DNA of 64,000 bases from Candidatus Leptofilum proximum (GCA_016710325.1 JADJXK010000002.1:2294001-2358000); one strand, 5' to 3'; counted from the first letter of the stretch, positions 42,095 through 50,803 are shown. Translations and numbers: made by a program. The notes: a model not told the origin generated them from the letters alone.

Positions 42095-42958
42095 ATGACG
42101 TACAAAAAAATCGCGCTGGTCATCGGGGCGGGCACTGTGCAGTGTGCCGCCGCTTTGGGCGTGCTGCCGGTGCTGCAGCAGGCGGACCTGGCCCCAGACC
42201 TCATCGTGGGCTGCTCCGGTGGGGCGGTGATGGCCGCCGCCGCGGCTCTAGACATGGCCCCCGATGACGCCGCCGCGCTGGCCCGCCGCCTTTGGTCACG
42301 CGAGGTGACCCGGCGGCGCAGCTGGCGGGCAGTGGGGCAGGCACTGCTGCCGCGGCGCTTTGGCTTCGACGGCCGTTTCGGCCTGCGCGACGACACGGTC
42401 TTAAACCAGCGGCTGCACGACGCTTTTGGCGACCGCACCTTTGCCGATACAGATCGGCCGCTGTTTATCACCGCCAGCGATTTTTTGACGGGTGAACAGG
42501 TAGTGCTGCGCCGCGGCCGTCTGACCGATGCCATTCGCGCCAGCCTGGCCCTGCCGTTTGTCTTTGCGCCGTGGGCGGTGAACGGCCGTTTGCTGCTCGA
42601 TGGCTACCTGGCCGACCCACTGCCCATCAACGTGGCCATGCGCGAAGGCGCCGACCTGATCATTGCCCTGGGCTTTGAATCGCCCCGCCAGGCCGCCATC
42701 GACTCGCCGCTGCGTTACGCCTACCAGCTCAGCAGCGTGATGAGCAACAGCCAATTTCAGGCGCGGCTGGCCTTTTACAACCTGGTGCACCACGCCGAAC
42801 TGCTCCTGCTGGTGCCCCAACTGCCGCCGCGCCTGCACCTGTCCGGCACCGACCAGATCCCGGCCATCATTGCCGCCGGGGAAACAGCGATGCAGGGGCA
42901 GCTGCCGTTTTTGCAGCCGGTGAACGGTAAGCGGTATTCGGTAATCGGTGAACGGTGA
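42095..42958 (+). CDS. Patatin-like phospholipase
   Basis: Cytoplasmic alpha/beta hydrolase-like protein of 287 aa expected to cleave acyl esters from membrane lipids. The nucleophile elbow is VGCSGGAVM (Ser41), the dyad Asp is in LLDGYLADPLPI (Asp169), and the oxyanion-loop equivalent is VIGAGTVQCAAALGV. The last dozen codons and the stop are read from a hairpin repeat, so the native C-terminus may have been replaced. It is a tandem paralogue of the N-terminal domain of the next protein; a GAGGAG site lies about eight bases upstream. The gene pair is closely spaced and probably cotranscribed. Confidence 0.88.
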   Translation: MTYKKIALVIGAGTVQCAAALGVLPVLQQADLAPDLIVGCSGGAVMAAAAALDMAPDDAAALARRLWSREVTRRRSWRAVGQALLPRRFGFDGRFGLRDDTVLNQRLHDAFGDRTFADTDRPLFITASDFLTGEQVVLRRGRLTDAIRASLALPFVFAPWAVNGRLLLDGYLADPLPINVAMREGADLIIALGFESPRQAAIDSPLRYAYQLSSVMSNSQFQARLAFYNLVHHAELLLLVPQLPPRLHLSGTDQIPAIIAAGETAMQGQLPFLQPVNGKRYSVIGER

Positions 42959-43020
42959 ACGGTAAGCGGTGAACGGTTATCGGACAACCGATTACCGATT
43001 ACAGATTACGGATTACGGAT
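42918..43020. repeat. Hairpin repeat of A family overlapping a gene end
   Basis: GGTGAACGGTAAGCGG units at the left, ACCGATTACCGATTACAG units at the right. It begins inside the patatin gene and supplies its stop codon (TGA at 42956-42958). Confidence 0.9.
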
Positions 43021-43029
43021 AACGACGAA

Positions 43030-46000
43030 ATGAAGATCGAACCAGCAAAAAAACGCACCGCCCTCGTCATCGGCTCTGGCGGGCTGAAGTGTGCCGCCGC
43101 GCTGGGGGTGTGGCAGGTGCTGCGCGAGGCGGGTATCGAGATTGATTTGGCGGTGGGCTGCAGCGGCGGCAGTTTGTACGCCACGGCCATTGCCCTGGGC
43201 TACGACCAGGCAGAGGCGGCGGCGCTGACGCAGCAGCTGTGGACGGCCGAATTGGCCCAGCAGCGCCACAAGCCTTCTCTGCGCCGGGCGCTGCTGCCCC
43301 GCCTGTTTGGCTTTCGCGCCGGGGAATTTGGCCTGATCGATGACCGGCTGATTATGGCCCAGCTGGAATCCGTGTTGGGCGACACCACCTTCGCCGACAC
43401 GAAGCTGCCACTTTTCCTGGCGGCCACCGATTTATACAGCGGCGAGGCGGTCACCCTGAGCCACGGGCGGCTGGTGGATGGCATCCGGGCCAGCATTGCC
43501 ATTCCCATTATTTTTGCGCCGTGGGAAATGAACGGCCGTACCCTCATCGACGGCGGGGCAACCAACCCCATGCCGGTGGACGTGGCCGTGCGGGAAGGCG
43601 CTGATTTGATCGTGGCGGTCGGTTTTGAGAATGCGTTTCAGACGGCCGTACCCTCCCTGGCCCATTACGCGGCGCAGCTGACCACGATCCAGATTACCAA
43701 TTTACAAAAGGCCAACTTTGCCTTCCACCATGCGGCGCACCACGCCGACATTTTGCCGGTGATGGTGCACTTCGATGAAGAAATTGGCCTCACCGACACC
43801 GACAAAATCCCGCAAATTATTGCCGCCGGGGTGAAGGCGGCGCGGGAACAGCTGCCCGATTTAGCGTTATTCAACAGTCCGGTTCAACAGCCGGTTACAC
43901 TGAGTGCAAATGGAGTAAACAGCATGAGAACAAATATGATTCGACCCGGTTCACCGGATATGAACAACAAACAAGCGGCAACGGCCGTTTCCCTCACCGT
44001 GCACAAATCAGGGCAGCCAGACACCACCGTTCCCCTGAGCGGCGACGACTTCCTGGTGGGGCGCAGTCCCGACGCCGACCTGGCGCTGCCCGACCTGCCC
44101 TACGTGTCCGGCCAGCACTTCGCCATCAGGCAAACGGCCCAGGGCTTTGTGGTGGTTGATTTGGCCAGCAGCAACGGCACCCGGCTCAACAACCGCGGCC
44201 TCAGCGCCAACGTGCCCGCGCCGCTGCATAACGGCGACATCCTGCGCATTGGCGAAGAGCGGTACGGCGTTTCCGTCGGCTTCACCTTCACCAATCCGCA
44301 AGAAACCAACGCCCCGGTCGACGGCTTTGGTGCGGCCGTATCGGCCACCCAGCTGCTGCAAATCGAGCGGCTGACCATTGGCCGCGCTCCCAGCTGCGAC
44401 ATCGTGCTGGATTCACCCACCATCGCCCGCGTCCACGCCATCGTGGAGCGTTTTGGCGAGGCGCACCAATCGATTCGCGTGGGCGAGGGGGTGGCCGCCA
44501 TCTGGATCAACGACCAGCCCGTACGGCAGGCCCGCCTGTACGCCGGGGATCGCGTGCAGATTGGCCCGCACCTCTTCACCTTCGACGGCGAAACGCTGGC
44601 GCAGTTCGACAGCCAGGGCTTCCGCCTCGATGTGGTGGATTTGTTCAAAGACGTGAAGACCAAAAACGGCCCGCTGCGCCTGCTGGACGACATCAGCCTG
44701 ACGGTGATGCCGCGTGAATTTGTGGCCCTGGTGGGCGGCAGCGGCGCGGGCAAAAGCACGCTGCTGGACGCCTTAAACGGCTTCCGCCCGGCGCAGGGAC
44801 AGGTGTTGGTGAACGGCCGTGATCTCTACGCCAACTACGACAGCTTCCGTAACCAGATTGGCTACGTGCCCCAGTACGACATCCTGCCCGTCACCCTGAA
44901 GGTGGACGAGGCGCTGCGCTACGCCGCCAAACTGCGCCTGCCCGCCGACGTCAGCCAGGCCGAGCGCGAAGAGCGCATAACCCAGGCGCTGGAAACGGTG
45001 GACATGAACAGCGAGCGCATTCGCCGCACCCGCATCGACAAGCTGTCTGGCGGCCAGCGCAAGCGTGTCAGCATCGCCGCCGAACTCATTGCCGATCCCA
45101 AGCTGTTTTTCCTCGATGAGCCCAGCTCCGGCCTGGACCCGGGCCTGGAAAAGAAGCTGATGTTCACCCTGCGCCAGATGGCCGACGAAGGACGCACCAT
45201 CGTTCTGATCACCCACGCCACGGCCAACATTGTGCAGGTGGACCACGTGGGGCTGCTGTCGCAGGGGCAGCTGGTCTACTTTGGCCCACCGCAAGCGGCC
45301 CAGGAATTTTTCCTGGTCGACGACTTTGCCGACATCTATGAAAAGATTGAGCACAACGGCTCGGCCTGGAAGCAGGTGTTTACCCAGGAAAAACCAACCG
45401 CGTACCACGAATACGTGCTGGAGCGGCAGCAAACGCAGCCGGGGCAAAACGCAGCCAGCCAACCGGCCAAACCACGCTTCGGCCCAGGCAAAGGACTGCG
45501 CCAGCTGTGGACGCTGTCACAGCGCATGTTCCGCCTGACGCTCAGCGACCCAATTGCCTTTTTTGTCGCCCTGCTGGTGATGCCCCTGGTGGGCATCCTG
45601 CAAGGCTCGGCCTCGGAGGCGTTTGAGTTCACCGGCGACCCGGCCATTCTGGCCAACGCCGCCCAAGCGGCCGAAACACTGACCAGCAACTATCTGCCTG
45701 CCGTCAGCGCCCAGATCTTTGGCTTTGGCATGAGCATTTTGGCCTTTTTGGTCGGTGCTTTTGGCGGCTCGCAGGAGCTGTTGAAGGAGCGCTCGGTTTA
45801 CCTGCGGGAGCGCATGGTCAACTTGCAGCTGCTGCCATACCTGGGCAGCAAGTTCCTGGTGTTTGGCCTGTTTGCCCTGGCCCAGGTAGCGCTGTACCTG
45901 CTAATTCTATCCTTGCAGGTGGAGCTGCCGGAAAACGGCGTGCTGTTTAAGGGCTTCTTGGAGCTGCTAATCACGCTGTGGCTGACGGTGATGGTGGGTG

Positions 46001-46479
46001 TGGCGACGGGGCTGTTTATTTCGGCCGTTTCGTCTAACTCGACGATGGCGGTGTACCTGGTGCTGGTAGTGGTTTTCTTCCAGTACATCTTTGGCGGCGC
46101 GATTCACAATCTGCGCGACAAGCCGATTGAGTTCCAATCGTACATTGCCGCTACGCGCTGGGCCACGCTGGCCATGGGCACCACGGTAGACATCATCGAG
46201 CAGGCCGAGTCCACCATTGTGTGCGGCAACGAGTTTGAACTGGACACAAGCAATGTGGCCATCAACCCGGCAACGGGCACGCTGGACCCCAACTCGCTGG
46301 CGCTGCGCGAAACCGACACGCCCGCCTGCACCAACCGCGCCGTGCCTGCCGATGAGCTGTTTTTGCCGTACGGCCGTACCGAAACGGACCTGCTGCGCTT
46401 CTGGGGCCTACAGCTAGCGCTCGGAGCGCTCTTTGCCCTGGGGGCGCTGGTGCTGGTGAAGCGGCTCGACAGCGTTTAG
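43030..46479 (+). CDS. Patatin - FHA - FHA - ABCG exporter fusion protein
   Basis: Single polypeptide of 1149 aa. Residues 1-290: patatin lipase with Ser45 (VGCSGGSLY) and Asp174 (LIDGGATNP). Residues about 300-420: FHA domain 1 with the phosphothreonine-binding residues intact (GRS, VSGQH, SSNGT). Residues about 440-520: FHA domain 2, degenerate (IARVH in place of S-x-x-H, and the SNGT turn replaced by IWIND). Residues about 545-790: ABCG-type ATPase (GGSGAGKST, LSGGQRKRVS, LFFLDEPSSGLDP). Residues about 810-1149: ABC2 membrane domain with six or so helices. FHA-FHA-ABC resembles mycobacterial Rv1747; the patatin fusion is unusual. An internal ATG at 43924 with GGAG upstream could give an FHA-ABC form. 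The receptor kinase gene follows 80 bases on. Confidence 0.9.
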   Translation: MKIEPAKKRTALVIGSGGLKCAAALGVWQVLREAGIEIDLAVGCSGGSLYATAIALGYDQAEAAALTQQLWTAELAQQRHKPSLRRALLPRLFGFRAGEFGLIDDRLIMAQLESVLGDTTFADTKLPLFLAATDLYSGEAVTLSHGRLVDGIRASIAIPIIFAPWEMNGRTLIDGGATNPMPVDVAVREGADLIVAVGFENAFQTAVPSLAHYAAQLTTIQITNLQKANFAFHHAAHHADILPVMVHFDEEIGLTDTDKIPQIIAAGVKAAREQLPDLALFNSPVQQPVTLSANGVNSMRTNMIRPGSPDMNNKQAATAVSLTVHKSGQPDTTVPLSGDDFLVGRSPDADLALPDLPYVSGQHFAIRQTAQGFVVVDLASSNGTRLNNRGLSANVPAPLHNGDILRIGEERYGVSVGFTFTNPQETNAPVDGFGAAVSATQLLQIERLTIGRAPSCDIVLDSPTIARVHAIVERFGEAHQSIRVGEGVAAIWINDQPVRQARLYAGDRVQIGPHLFTFDGETLAQFDSQGFRLDVVDLFKDVKTKNGPLRLLDDISLTVMPREFVALVGGSGAGKSTLLDALNGFRPAQGQVLVNGRDLYANYDSFRNQIGYVPQYDILPVTLKVDEALRYAAKLRLPADVSQAEREERITQALETVDMNSERIRRTRIDKLSGGQRKRVSIAAELIADPKLFFLDEPSSGLDPGLEKKLMFTLRQMADEGRTIVLITHATANIVQVDHVGLLSQGQLVYFGPPQAAQEFFLVDDFADIYEKIEHNGSAWKQVFTQEKPTAYHEYVLERQQTQPGQNAASQPAKPRFGPGKGLRQLWTLSQRMFRLTLSDPIAFFVALLVMPLVGILQGSASEAFEFTGDPAILANAAQAAETLTSNYLPAVSAQIFGFGMSILAFLVGAFGGSQELLKERSVYLRERMVNLQLLPYLGSKFLVFGLFALAQVALYLLILSLQVELPENGVLFKGFLELLITLWLTVMVGVATGLFISAVSSNSTMAVYLVLVVVFFQYIFGGAIHNLRDKPIEFQSYIAATRWATLAMGTTVDIIEQAESTIVCGNEFELDTSNVAINPATGTLDPNSLALRETDTPACTNRAVPADELFLPYGRTETDLLRFWGLQLALGALFALGALVLVKRLDSV

Positions 46480-46480
46480 G

Positions 46481-46548
46481 GAGATCAGAGATTGGAGATT
46501 GGAGATTTTTTGTGGTCTTCAATCGCCAATCTCTAATCTCCAATCTCA
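46481..46548. repeat. Hairpin repeat, AGATTGGAGATTGGAG family
   Basis: GAGATTGGAGATTGGAGATT pairs with AATCTCTAATCTCCAATCTC across a short loop. The arms are tandem 7-base units. It separates the exporter and kinase genes. Confidence 0.9.
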
Positions 46549-46559
46549 AGGATTTAGCA

Positions 46560-48038
46560 ATGGACCTGACAGGCCAACATCTAGGAAAATACGAACTGCT
46601 CGAACGAGTGGGCAAAGGTGGCATGGCCTATGTTTACAAAGCATACCAGCCCACCATTGACCGCTTTGTAGCGGTAAAAGTGCTGCACAGCCACCTGGCC
46701 GAAGATGCCGAATTCCTGGAGCGCTTCAAGCGCGAGGCCAAGGGATTGGGCAGTCTGCGCCATCCACACATCGTGAGCGTGATTGATTTTGACGTGCACG
46801 ATGGCTGGTATTACATGGTGATGGACTTCATCGAAGGTGAGACGTTGGAAGCGGTGCTGGACCGGCGCGGCAAGCTGCCGGTAGATGAGGCGCTGCGCCT
46901 GACGGCTCAGCTGGCCGGCGCACTGGCCTATGCCCATGAACACGGCCGTATCCACCGCGACATCAAACCAGGCAACGTCATGTTTGCCGATGAACAGGCG
47001 CAGCACGCCGTCATCACCGACTTTGGCCTGACGCGCCTGCTGGACAACGCCACCCTGACGCTCAGCGGCACCATCGCCGGAACACCTGCCTACATGAGCC
47101 CGGAAGCGGCCCAGGGGCAAAAAACCGACGCCCGCAGCGACATCTACAGCCTGGGGGTGATGCTGTACGAGATGGTGACGGGGCAACGGCCGTATCTCGG
47201 GGAAACGCCGCTCTCTGTCATCATGAAGCTGGTGCTTGAGCCGCTGCCGCCTGCCCTCTCCATCAACCCGGACCTACCGCCGTCGGTCGACGAGCTGCTG
47301 AGCAAGGCGATGGCCAAAAAGCCGGAGGCGCGTTTCCAGACGGCCGTTGAACTGCGTGAGGCGGTGCAGGAGGTGGCAGAGCCTGCCCTGAGCCTGCCGA
47401 AGGGTGGCAAGGTGCAGGTGGCAAGTGGCAGGGTGCAGGTGGCAGGTGGAACGGAGCAGACCCAGGTTTTGGGAATGGAAACGGCCGCTGCGCCGGAACC
47501 TGCTCCTGCTGACTCCAAACCGGAAAAAGCGGTGGTGACGAAACGGCCGTCGCTGCGCTGGCTGGTGGCGGGGGGGCTGCTGTTGGTGCTGCTGCTCACC
47601 GCCGGGCTGGTGTTCTGGCCCAAGGATGAAGCGAACCAGACGGAGGAAACGGCGACGCTCACCGCCGAAGCAGCAGACCTGGCCAGTCCCGCCGGAACGA
47701 TCCGCTTTACCGAGCCGGATAGCAGCAATTTGCGCCGCTACACATTGTCGCTGGACGATGTGCCCGCTCCGCCGGACGGCTTTCACTACGATCTCTGGTT
47801 TGCTTTTGCCGACCAGCCGCAGCCAGAAAATGTGGCAGAACTAACGGCCGAAAACGGCCGTGTCACCTATGCCGATGTGCTGGTGGATAATTTGGCGGTG
47901 ACGGTAACGGCCGTACATGTCAGCCTCGAACCGGATGTAGACGATGATCCGGCCATCTCCGCCGACGTGGTATTCACCGGCACGGTAGACACCACCACCG
48001 GCCTGGCCGAGATTCTTCTCTTCGCCACCGGCCGTTGA
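46560..48038 (+). CDS. Transmembrane Ser/Thr protein kinase with RskA-like extracellular domain
   Basis: Protein of 492 aa. The kinase domain (about 10-275) is PknB-like and complete: GKGGMAYVYKA, Lys40 in FVAVKVL, IHRDIKPGNVMF with Asp134, DFGLTRL and the activation-loop end GTPAYMSPEA. A juxtamembrane linker contains a translated repeat (LSLPKGGKVQVASGRVQVAG). One membrane helix (LRWLVAGGLLLVLLLTAGLV) follows. The extracellular part resembles the RskA-like domain of both cupredoxin proteins (FHYDLWFAF, LEPDVDDDPAIS). It probably phosphorylates the adjacent FHA-ABC exporter, as PknF does Rv1747 (inference). AAGGA lies before the ATG at 46560. Confidence 0.92.
   Translation: MDLTGQHLGKYELLERVGKGGMAYVYKAYQPTIDRFVAVKVLHSHLAEDAEFLERFKREAKGLGSLRHPHIVSVIDFDVHDGWYYMVMDFIEGETLEAVLDRRGKLPVDEALRLTAQLAGALAYAHEHGRIHRDIKPGNVMFADEQAQHAVITDFGLTRLLDNATLTLSGTIAGTPAYMSPEAAQGQKTDARSDIYSLGVMLYEMVTGQRPYLGETPLSVIMKLVLEPLPPALSINPDLPPSVDELLSKAMAKKPEARFQTAVELREAVQEVAEPALSLPKGGKVQVASGRVQVAGGTEQTQVLGMETAAAPEPAPADSKPEKAVVTKRPSLRWLVAGGLLLVLLLTAGLVFWPKDEANQTEETATLTAEAADLASPAGTIRFTEPDSSNLRRYTLSLDDVPAPPDGFHYDLWFAFADQPQPENVAELTAENGRVTYADVLVDNLAVTVTAVHVSLEPDVDDDPAISADVVFTGTVDTTTGLAEILLFATGR
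47381..47450. repeat. Repeat translated in frame inside the kinase linker
   Basis: CCCTGAGCCTGCCGAAGGGT, a dispersed repeat known in many genomes, followed by tandem GGTGCAGGTGGCAAGTGGCA units. It encodes a flexible linker between kinase domain and membrane helix. Confidence 0.75.
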
Positions 48039-48043
48039 CAGCC

Positions 48044-48108
48044 CGTGAAAAGTGAAACGTGAAACGTGAAGATAATTGAATCACGTTTCACGTTTCACTT
48101 TTCACGCT
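48044..48108. repeat. Hairpin repeat, GTGAAACGTGAAACGTGA family (C family)
   Basis: CGTGAAAAGTGAAACGTGAA pairs with TTCACGTTTCACTTTTCACG. It starts five bases after the kinase stop codon. Confidence 0.9.
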
Positions 48109-48174
48109 AATCCCCAATTTGTAATACTTTTTGCGTTTGTGCGAATCTATCTGTGAGACTTTCACGGAGGCACC

Positions 48175-48738
48175 ATGACTGATTTAACGATGCCGAATGA
48201 ACAAACCCTGGTGCAGCAAGCGCAGACCGATCCGGCTGCCTTTGCTCGCCTGTACGACCATTATCTGCGACGGGTGTACAACTACATGCGCTACCGCCTG
48301 CCCGACGCCCAAACGGCCGATGATCTGACGGCGCAGGTGTTTCACCGCGCCCTGGAAGGGCTGAACAGCTACGACCCGCAAAAGGCGCCTTTTGGGGCCT
48401 GGCTGTTTGGCATTGCCAATTACGTCGTCAAGGATCAATACCGGCGGCAGCAGCGGCTGAGCTGGCTGTCGCTGGACAGCGTGCGCCAGCGGTTTAGTCT
48501 CACCGTTCCACCCGAAGAAGCGGCCATCCAGAGCGAACGAGAAGCATCGGTACTGCGTGCTGTGGCTCGCCTGAATGATCGAGAACGCGAAATTGTGGCC
48601 CTGAAGTTTGGCGGCAGCCTGAACAACCGCCAGATTGCCGAACTCACCGGACTCACCCCCAGCAATGTGGGCATCATCCTATACCGCAGCATGAAACAGC
48701 TCAAGGCCACTTTAGAAACGCAAGGAGTCAGCAAATGA
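48175..48738 (+). CDS. ECF-type RNA polymerase sigma factor
   Basis: Protein of 187 aa with region 2 (FARLYDHYLRRVYNYMRYRL, then ADDLTAQVFHRALEGL and APFGAWLFGIANYVVKDQYR) and region 4 (LNDREREIVALKFGGSLNNR then EIAELTGLTPSNVGIILYR), both complete. It would redirect RNA polymerase to envelope-stress promoters. GGAGG lies four bases before the ATG at 48175; ATG 48190 is an alternative. The next gene starts on its stop codon (ATGA overlap) and encodes its likely anti-sigma factor. The kinase gene is just upstream. Confidence 0.93.
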   Translation: MTDLTMPNEQTLVQQAQTDPAAFARLYDHYLRRVYNYMRYRLPDAQTADDLTAQVFHRALEGLNSYDPQKAPFGAWLFGIANYVVKDQYRRQQRLSWLSLDSVRQRFSLTVPPEEAAIQSEREASVLRAVARLNDREREIVALKFGGSLNNRQIAELTGLTPSNVGIILYRSMKQLKATLETQGVSK

Positions 48739-49610
48739 ACGAGCAAGACAAAGCCGCCCGATTTTCCGCTCAGGTTGATCAGCTTCTTCAAACGCCAGCA
48801 CATTCTATGGCTGGTGACCCATTCACAGATGATGATCAAGCGCTGTTAACCCTGGCCAGCGAAATGGCCGCCCTGGACTTTAGCGCTCAGAGCCGCTTTT
48901 TGCGCCAGGCCAGGCAGCCGAAAGGAGCAAACAAAATGTCACATAGCAGAAACGGCCGTCGCGCCCTCGTTGGGCTGGCCCTGGCCGTCATGTTACTACT
49001 CTTTGCCGTCGTGGTGATTTCCCCGGTGCGGGCCTTTGCCCAGGAATTGCTGCAAAGCCTCTTTGTACGCCACGACAGCAACACGATGACCACAGAACCG
49101 TACGATCCGGTGGCCGATCCCACGCCGACGCCCATTCCCGCCCCCGAGTCGCTGCCAGATCTGAGCGTGGCTGACGCGGCCGCCCTGGCCTCCTTCGCCG
49201 TGAAGGAACTGACCCACCTGCCGGATGGCTACCGGCTGAGCAGCGTCTACTACGACGAGGCGCGGGACAAGGTCACCTTCCTCTACCTCAACGACGCCTA
49301 CCTGGGCATTGTGCTGCACCAGGAACCGGCCGAAACGGCCGAAACGTGGACCATCGGCCCGGATGCGGTGATTGAACCGGTGATGATCAACGGGGCCGCC
49401 GCCGAGTACGTGCAGGGCGCCTGGCAGTGGGGTGAACCGACCGTCCCCGGGGCTATCGGCAGCACCGAGGTGGTCTGGCAAAACAACGACCCACACCAGC
49501 AGCTGCGCTGGACGCAAGACGGCATCGCCTACACGGTGAGCACCACCGTCGGCCAGGACCAGGGCCTCACCCAGGCCGACCTCATCGCCATCGCCGAAAG
49601 CCTGGAATGA
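48735..49610 (+). CDS. Putative membrane anti-sigma factor with DUF4367-like outer domain
   Basis: Protein of 291 aa whose start overlaps the ECF gene stop by four bases, the usual sign of a sigma/anti-sigma pair. Residues 1-70 form a helical cytoplasmic part without a zinc HxxxCxxC motif, so it is not a classical ZAS domain. A membrane helix lies at about 78-98 (ALVGLALAVMLLLFAVVVIS). The outer domain (about 135-290; TYLPDGYRLSSVYY-like start, LTHLPDGYRL, and an AAEYVQGAWQWG block) matches DUF4367. Regulation is presumably by sensing through that domain. Confidence 0.83.
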   Translation: MNEQDKAARFSAQVDQLLQTPAHSMAGDPFTDDDQALLTLASEMAALDFSAQSRFLRQARQPKGANKMSHSRNGRRALVGLALAVMLLLFAVVVISPVRAFAQELLQSLFVRHDSNTMTTEPYDPVADPTPTPIPAPESLPDLSVADAAALASFAVKELTHLPDGYRLSSVYYDEARDKVTFLYLNDAYLGIVLHQEPAETAETWTIGPDAVIEPVMINGAAAEYVQGAWQWGEPTVPGAIGSTEVVWQNNDPHQQLRWTQDGIAYTVSTTVGQDQGLTQADLIAIAESLE

Positions 49611-49690
49611 TGAGTAGGATCCTGGTGAACAGAGGCGAACACGTCCTGTTTTAATCAGCGAAAACCAATGTTCATCACTGTCCAATTTGC

Positions 49691-49722
49691 AAAACCCCGG
49701 CCAGAAATGGTCGGGGTTTTTT
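49691..49722 (+). terminator. Rho-independent terminator after the sigma/anti-sigma operon
   Basis: AAAACCCCGGCC, GAAAT loop, GGTCGGGGTTTTTT. It lies 80 bases after the anti-sigma gene stop and ends that transcript. Confidence 0.9.
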
Positions 49723-49869
49723 GTTGCGCAGGGCGGGATCTAACTTTGGTTAGGGGCCAGGTCTGGCCATCGGTATGGCAAACATGTGGCGGGTGGCGGC
49801 TGTGCGGACGGCCGTTTCCCCTTATCCTCGTCTATACAATCAACGATTTTATCTCAAGGAGCAGCCCTG

Positions 49870-50706
49870 ATGATTCAACAGTTATCCAGCCAGCTAAACC
49901 GGGTGTCCCGGTCTTACAGCACGCCGCTGCACGGCTGGGCGCGGTTCATATTGGGGTTTGTCGCCCTGAACGCTTTTGCCGGGGCGGCCATCCTTCTCTT
50001 TTTGCCGGGGCAGACGGACCAATGGTTTTTCTGACCAGTCAGCCCGCCCATCAACGCGGCGCTGTTTGGCGCACTTTACCTGGGCGGGGCCGTCGCTGTT
50101 TCGGTGGCGGTGTGGCGCAATCAGTGGGAATCGGCTCGCTACCTGATACCCATTTTGGTCACCGCCGGGGCGCTTATTTCGCTGGTAACGCTGCTGCACC
50201 TGAACACATTTGCCGCCGACTTCCGGCTGGTTTACTGGCTGCTGGTTTACCTGGGCGCGCCGCTGCTGGCGCTGCTCATTTATGCCGTGCAGGAGTTAAG
50301 CTACACCAATTGGCGCGTTGTGGTGCCGGTACGGCCGTTTACCCACAAAGTTGCCGTCGTTACGGGCGGGCTGGTGCTGCTGCTGGGTGTGGGCTTGATT
50401 GTGTGGCCGGAAACGGCCGTTACCCACTGGCCCTGGCCCACCAGCGCCCTGATGGTGCGCATCTTTGCCGCCTGGTTTGGCGCCTTTGGCGGCGGCCTGC
50501 TCTGGTTCCAGGTAGAACACGACTGGCGCCGCCTGCATTTCATCCCCACGCTGATGATTGCCGCTGCCGGGCTGGACCTGCTGGTGCTGTTTTTCTACAG
50601 GCACGACGTCACTTACGGCCCGGCCCTCTGGCTGTACTGCGGCCACCTGGTAATGTTTGCTCTGATCGGCGGCCTGCTGCACCGCGCCCAATCTTCTCAA
50701 CCATAA
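49870..50706 (+). pseudogene. Polytopic membrane protein gene interrupted by an in-frame TGA
   Basis: The reading frame runs from ATG 49870 (AAGGAG nine bases upstream) to TAA 50706, with one stop, TGA at 50032-50034. Residues before it (TDQWFF) and after it (PVSPPINAALFGALYLGG) form one continuous membrane-protein pattern. The expected residue is Trp, and TGG to TGA is one base. The predicted product has about six membrane helices, 278 codons in all. An ORF begins again at 50104 in the same frame. The rest of the frame is intact, so the break is recent or a sequencing error. Family unknown; FFWP...P..A is a motif I recall from uncharacterised membrane proteins. Confidence 0.75.
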
Positions 50707-50761
50707 ATCCTCGTTTGGAGACTTCATCAGTGCAGGCTCAACACCATGAATGAAAATCGTA

Positions 50762-50782
50762 GGTCGGATTGGCAATCCGACC
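50762..50782. repeat. Hairpin repeat GGTCGGATT / AATCCGACC
   Basis: Perfect 9-base arms with a 3-base loop, preceded by GTA, of a type dispersed in many genomes. It lies 20 bases upstream of the small membrane protein gene start. Confidence 0.85.
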
Positions 50783-50803
50783 CACATTTACGAGGAGTAA
50801 ACG

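Noticed and set aside
50032..50034. UGA read as Trp or selenocysteine
   Set aside because: Other genes in the window end in TGA (kinase, DUF58, patatin), and no selenocysteine element or factor is seen; a mutation or error is simpler.
49668..50753. 361-codon frame over the membrane-protein region
   Set aside because: Arg/Ala-rich, has no start signal, and overlaps a frame with clear membrane helices broken only by one TGA.
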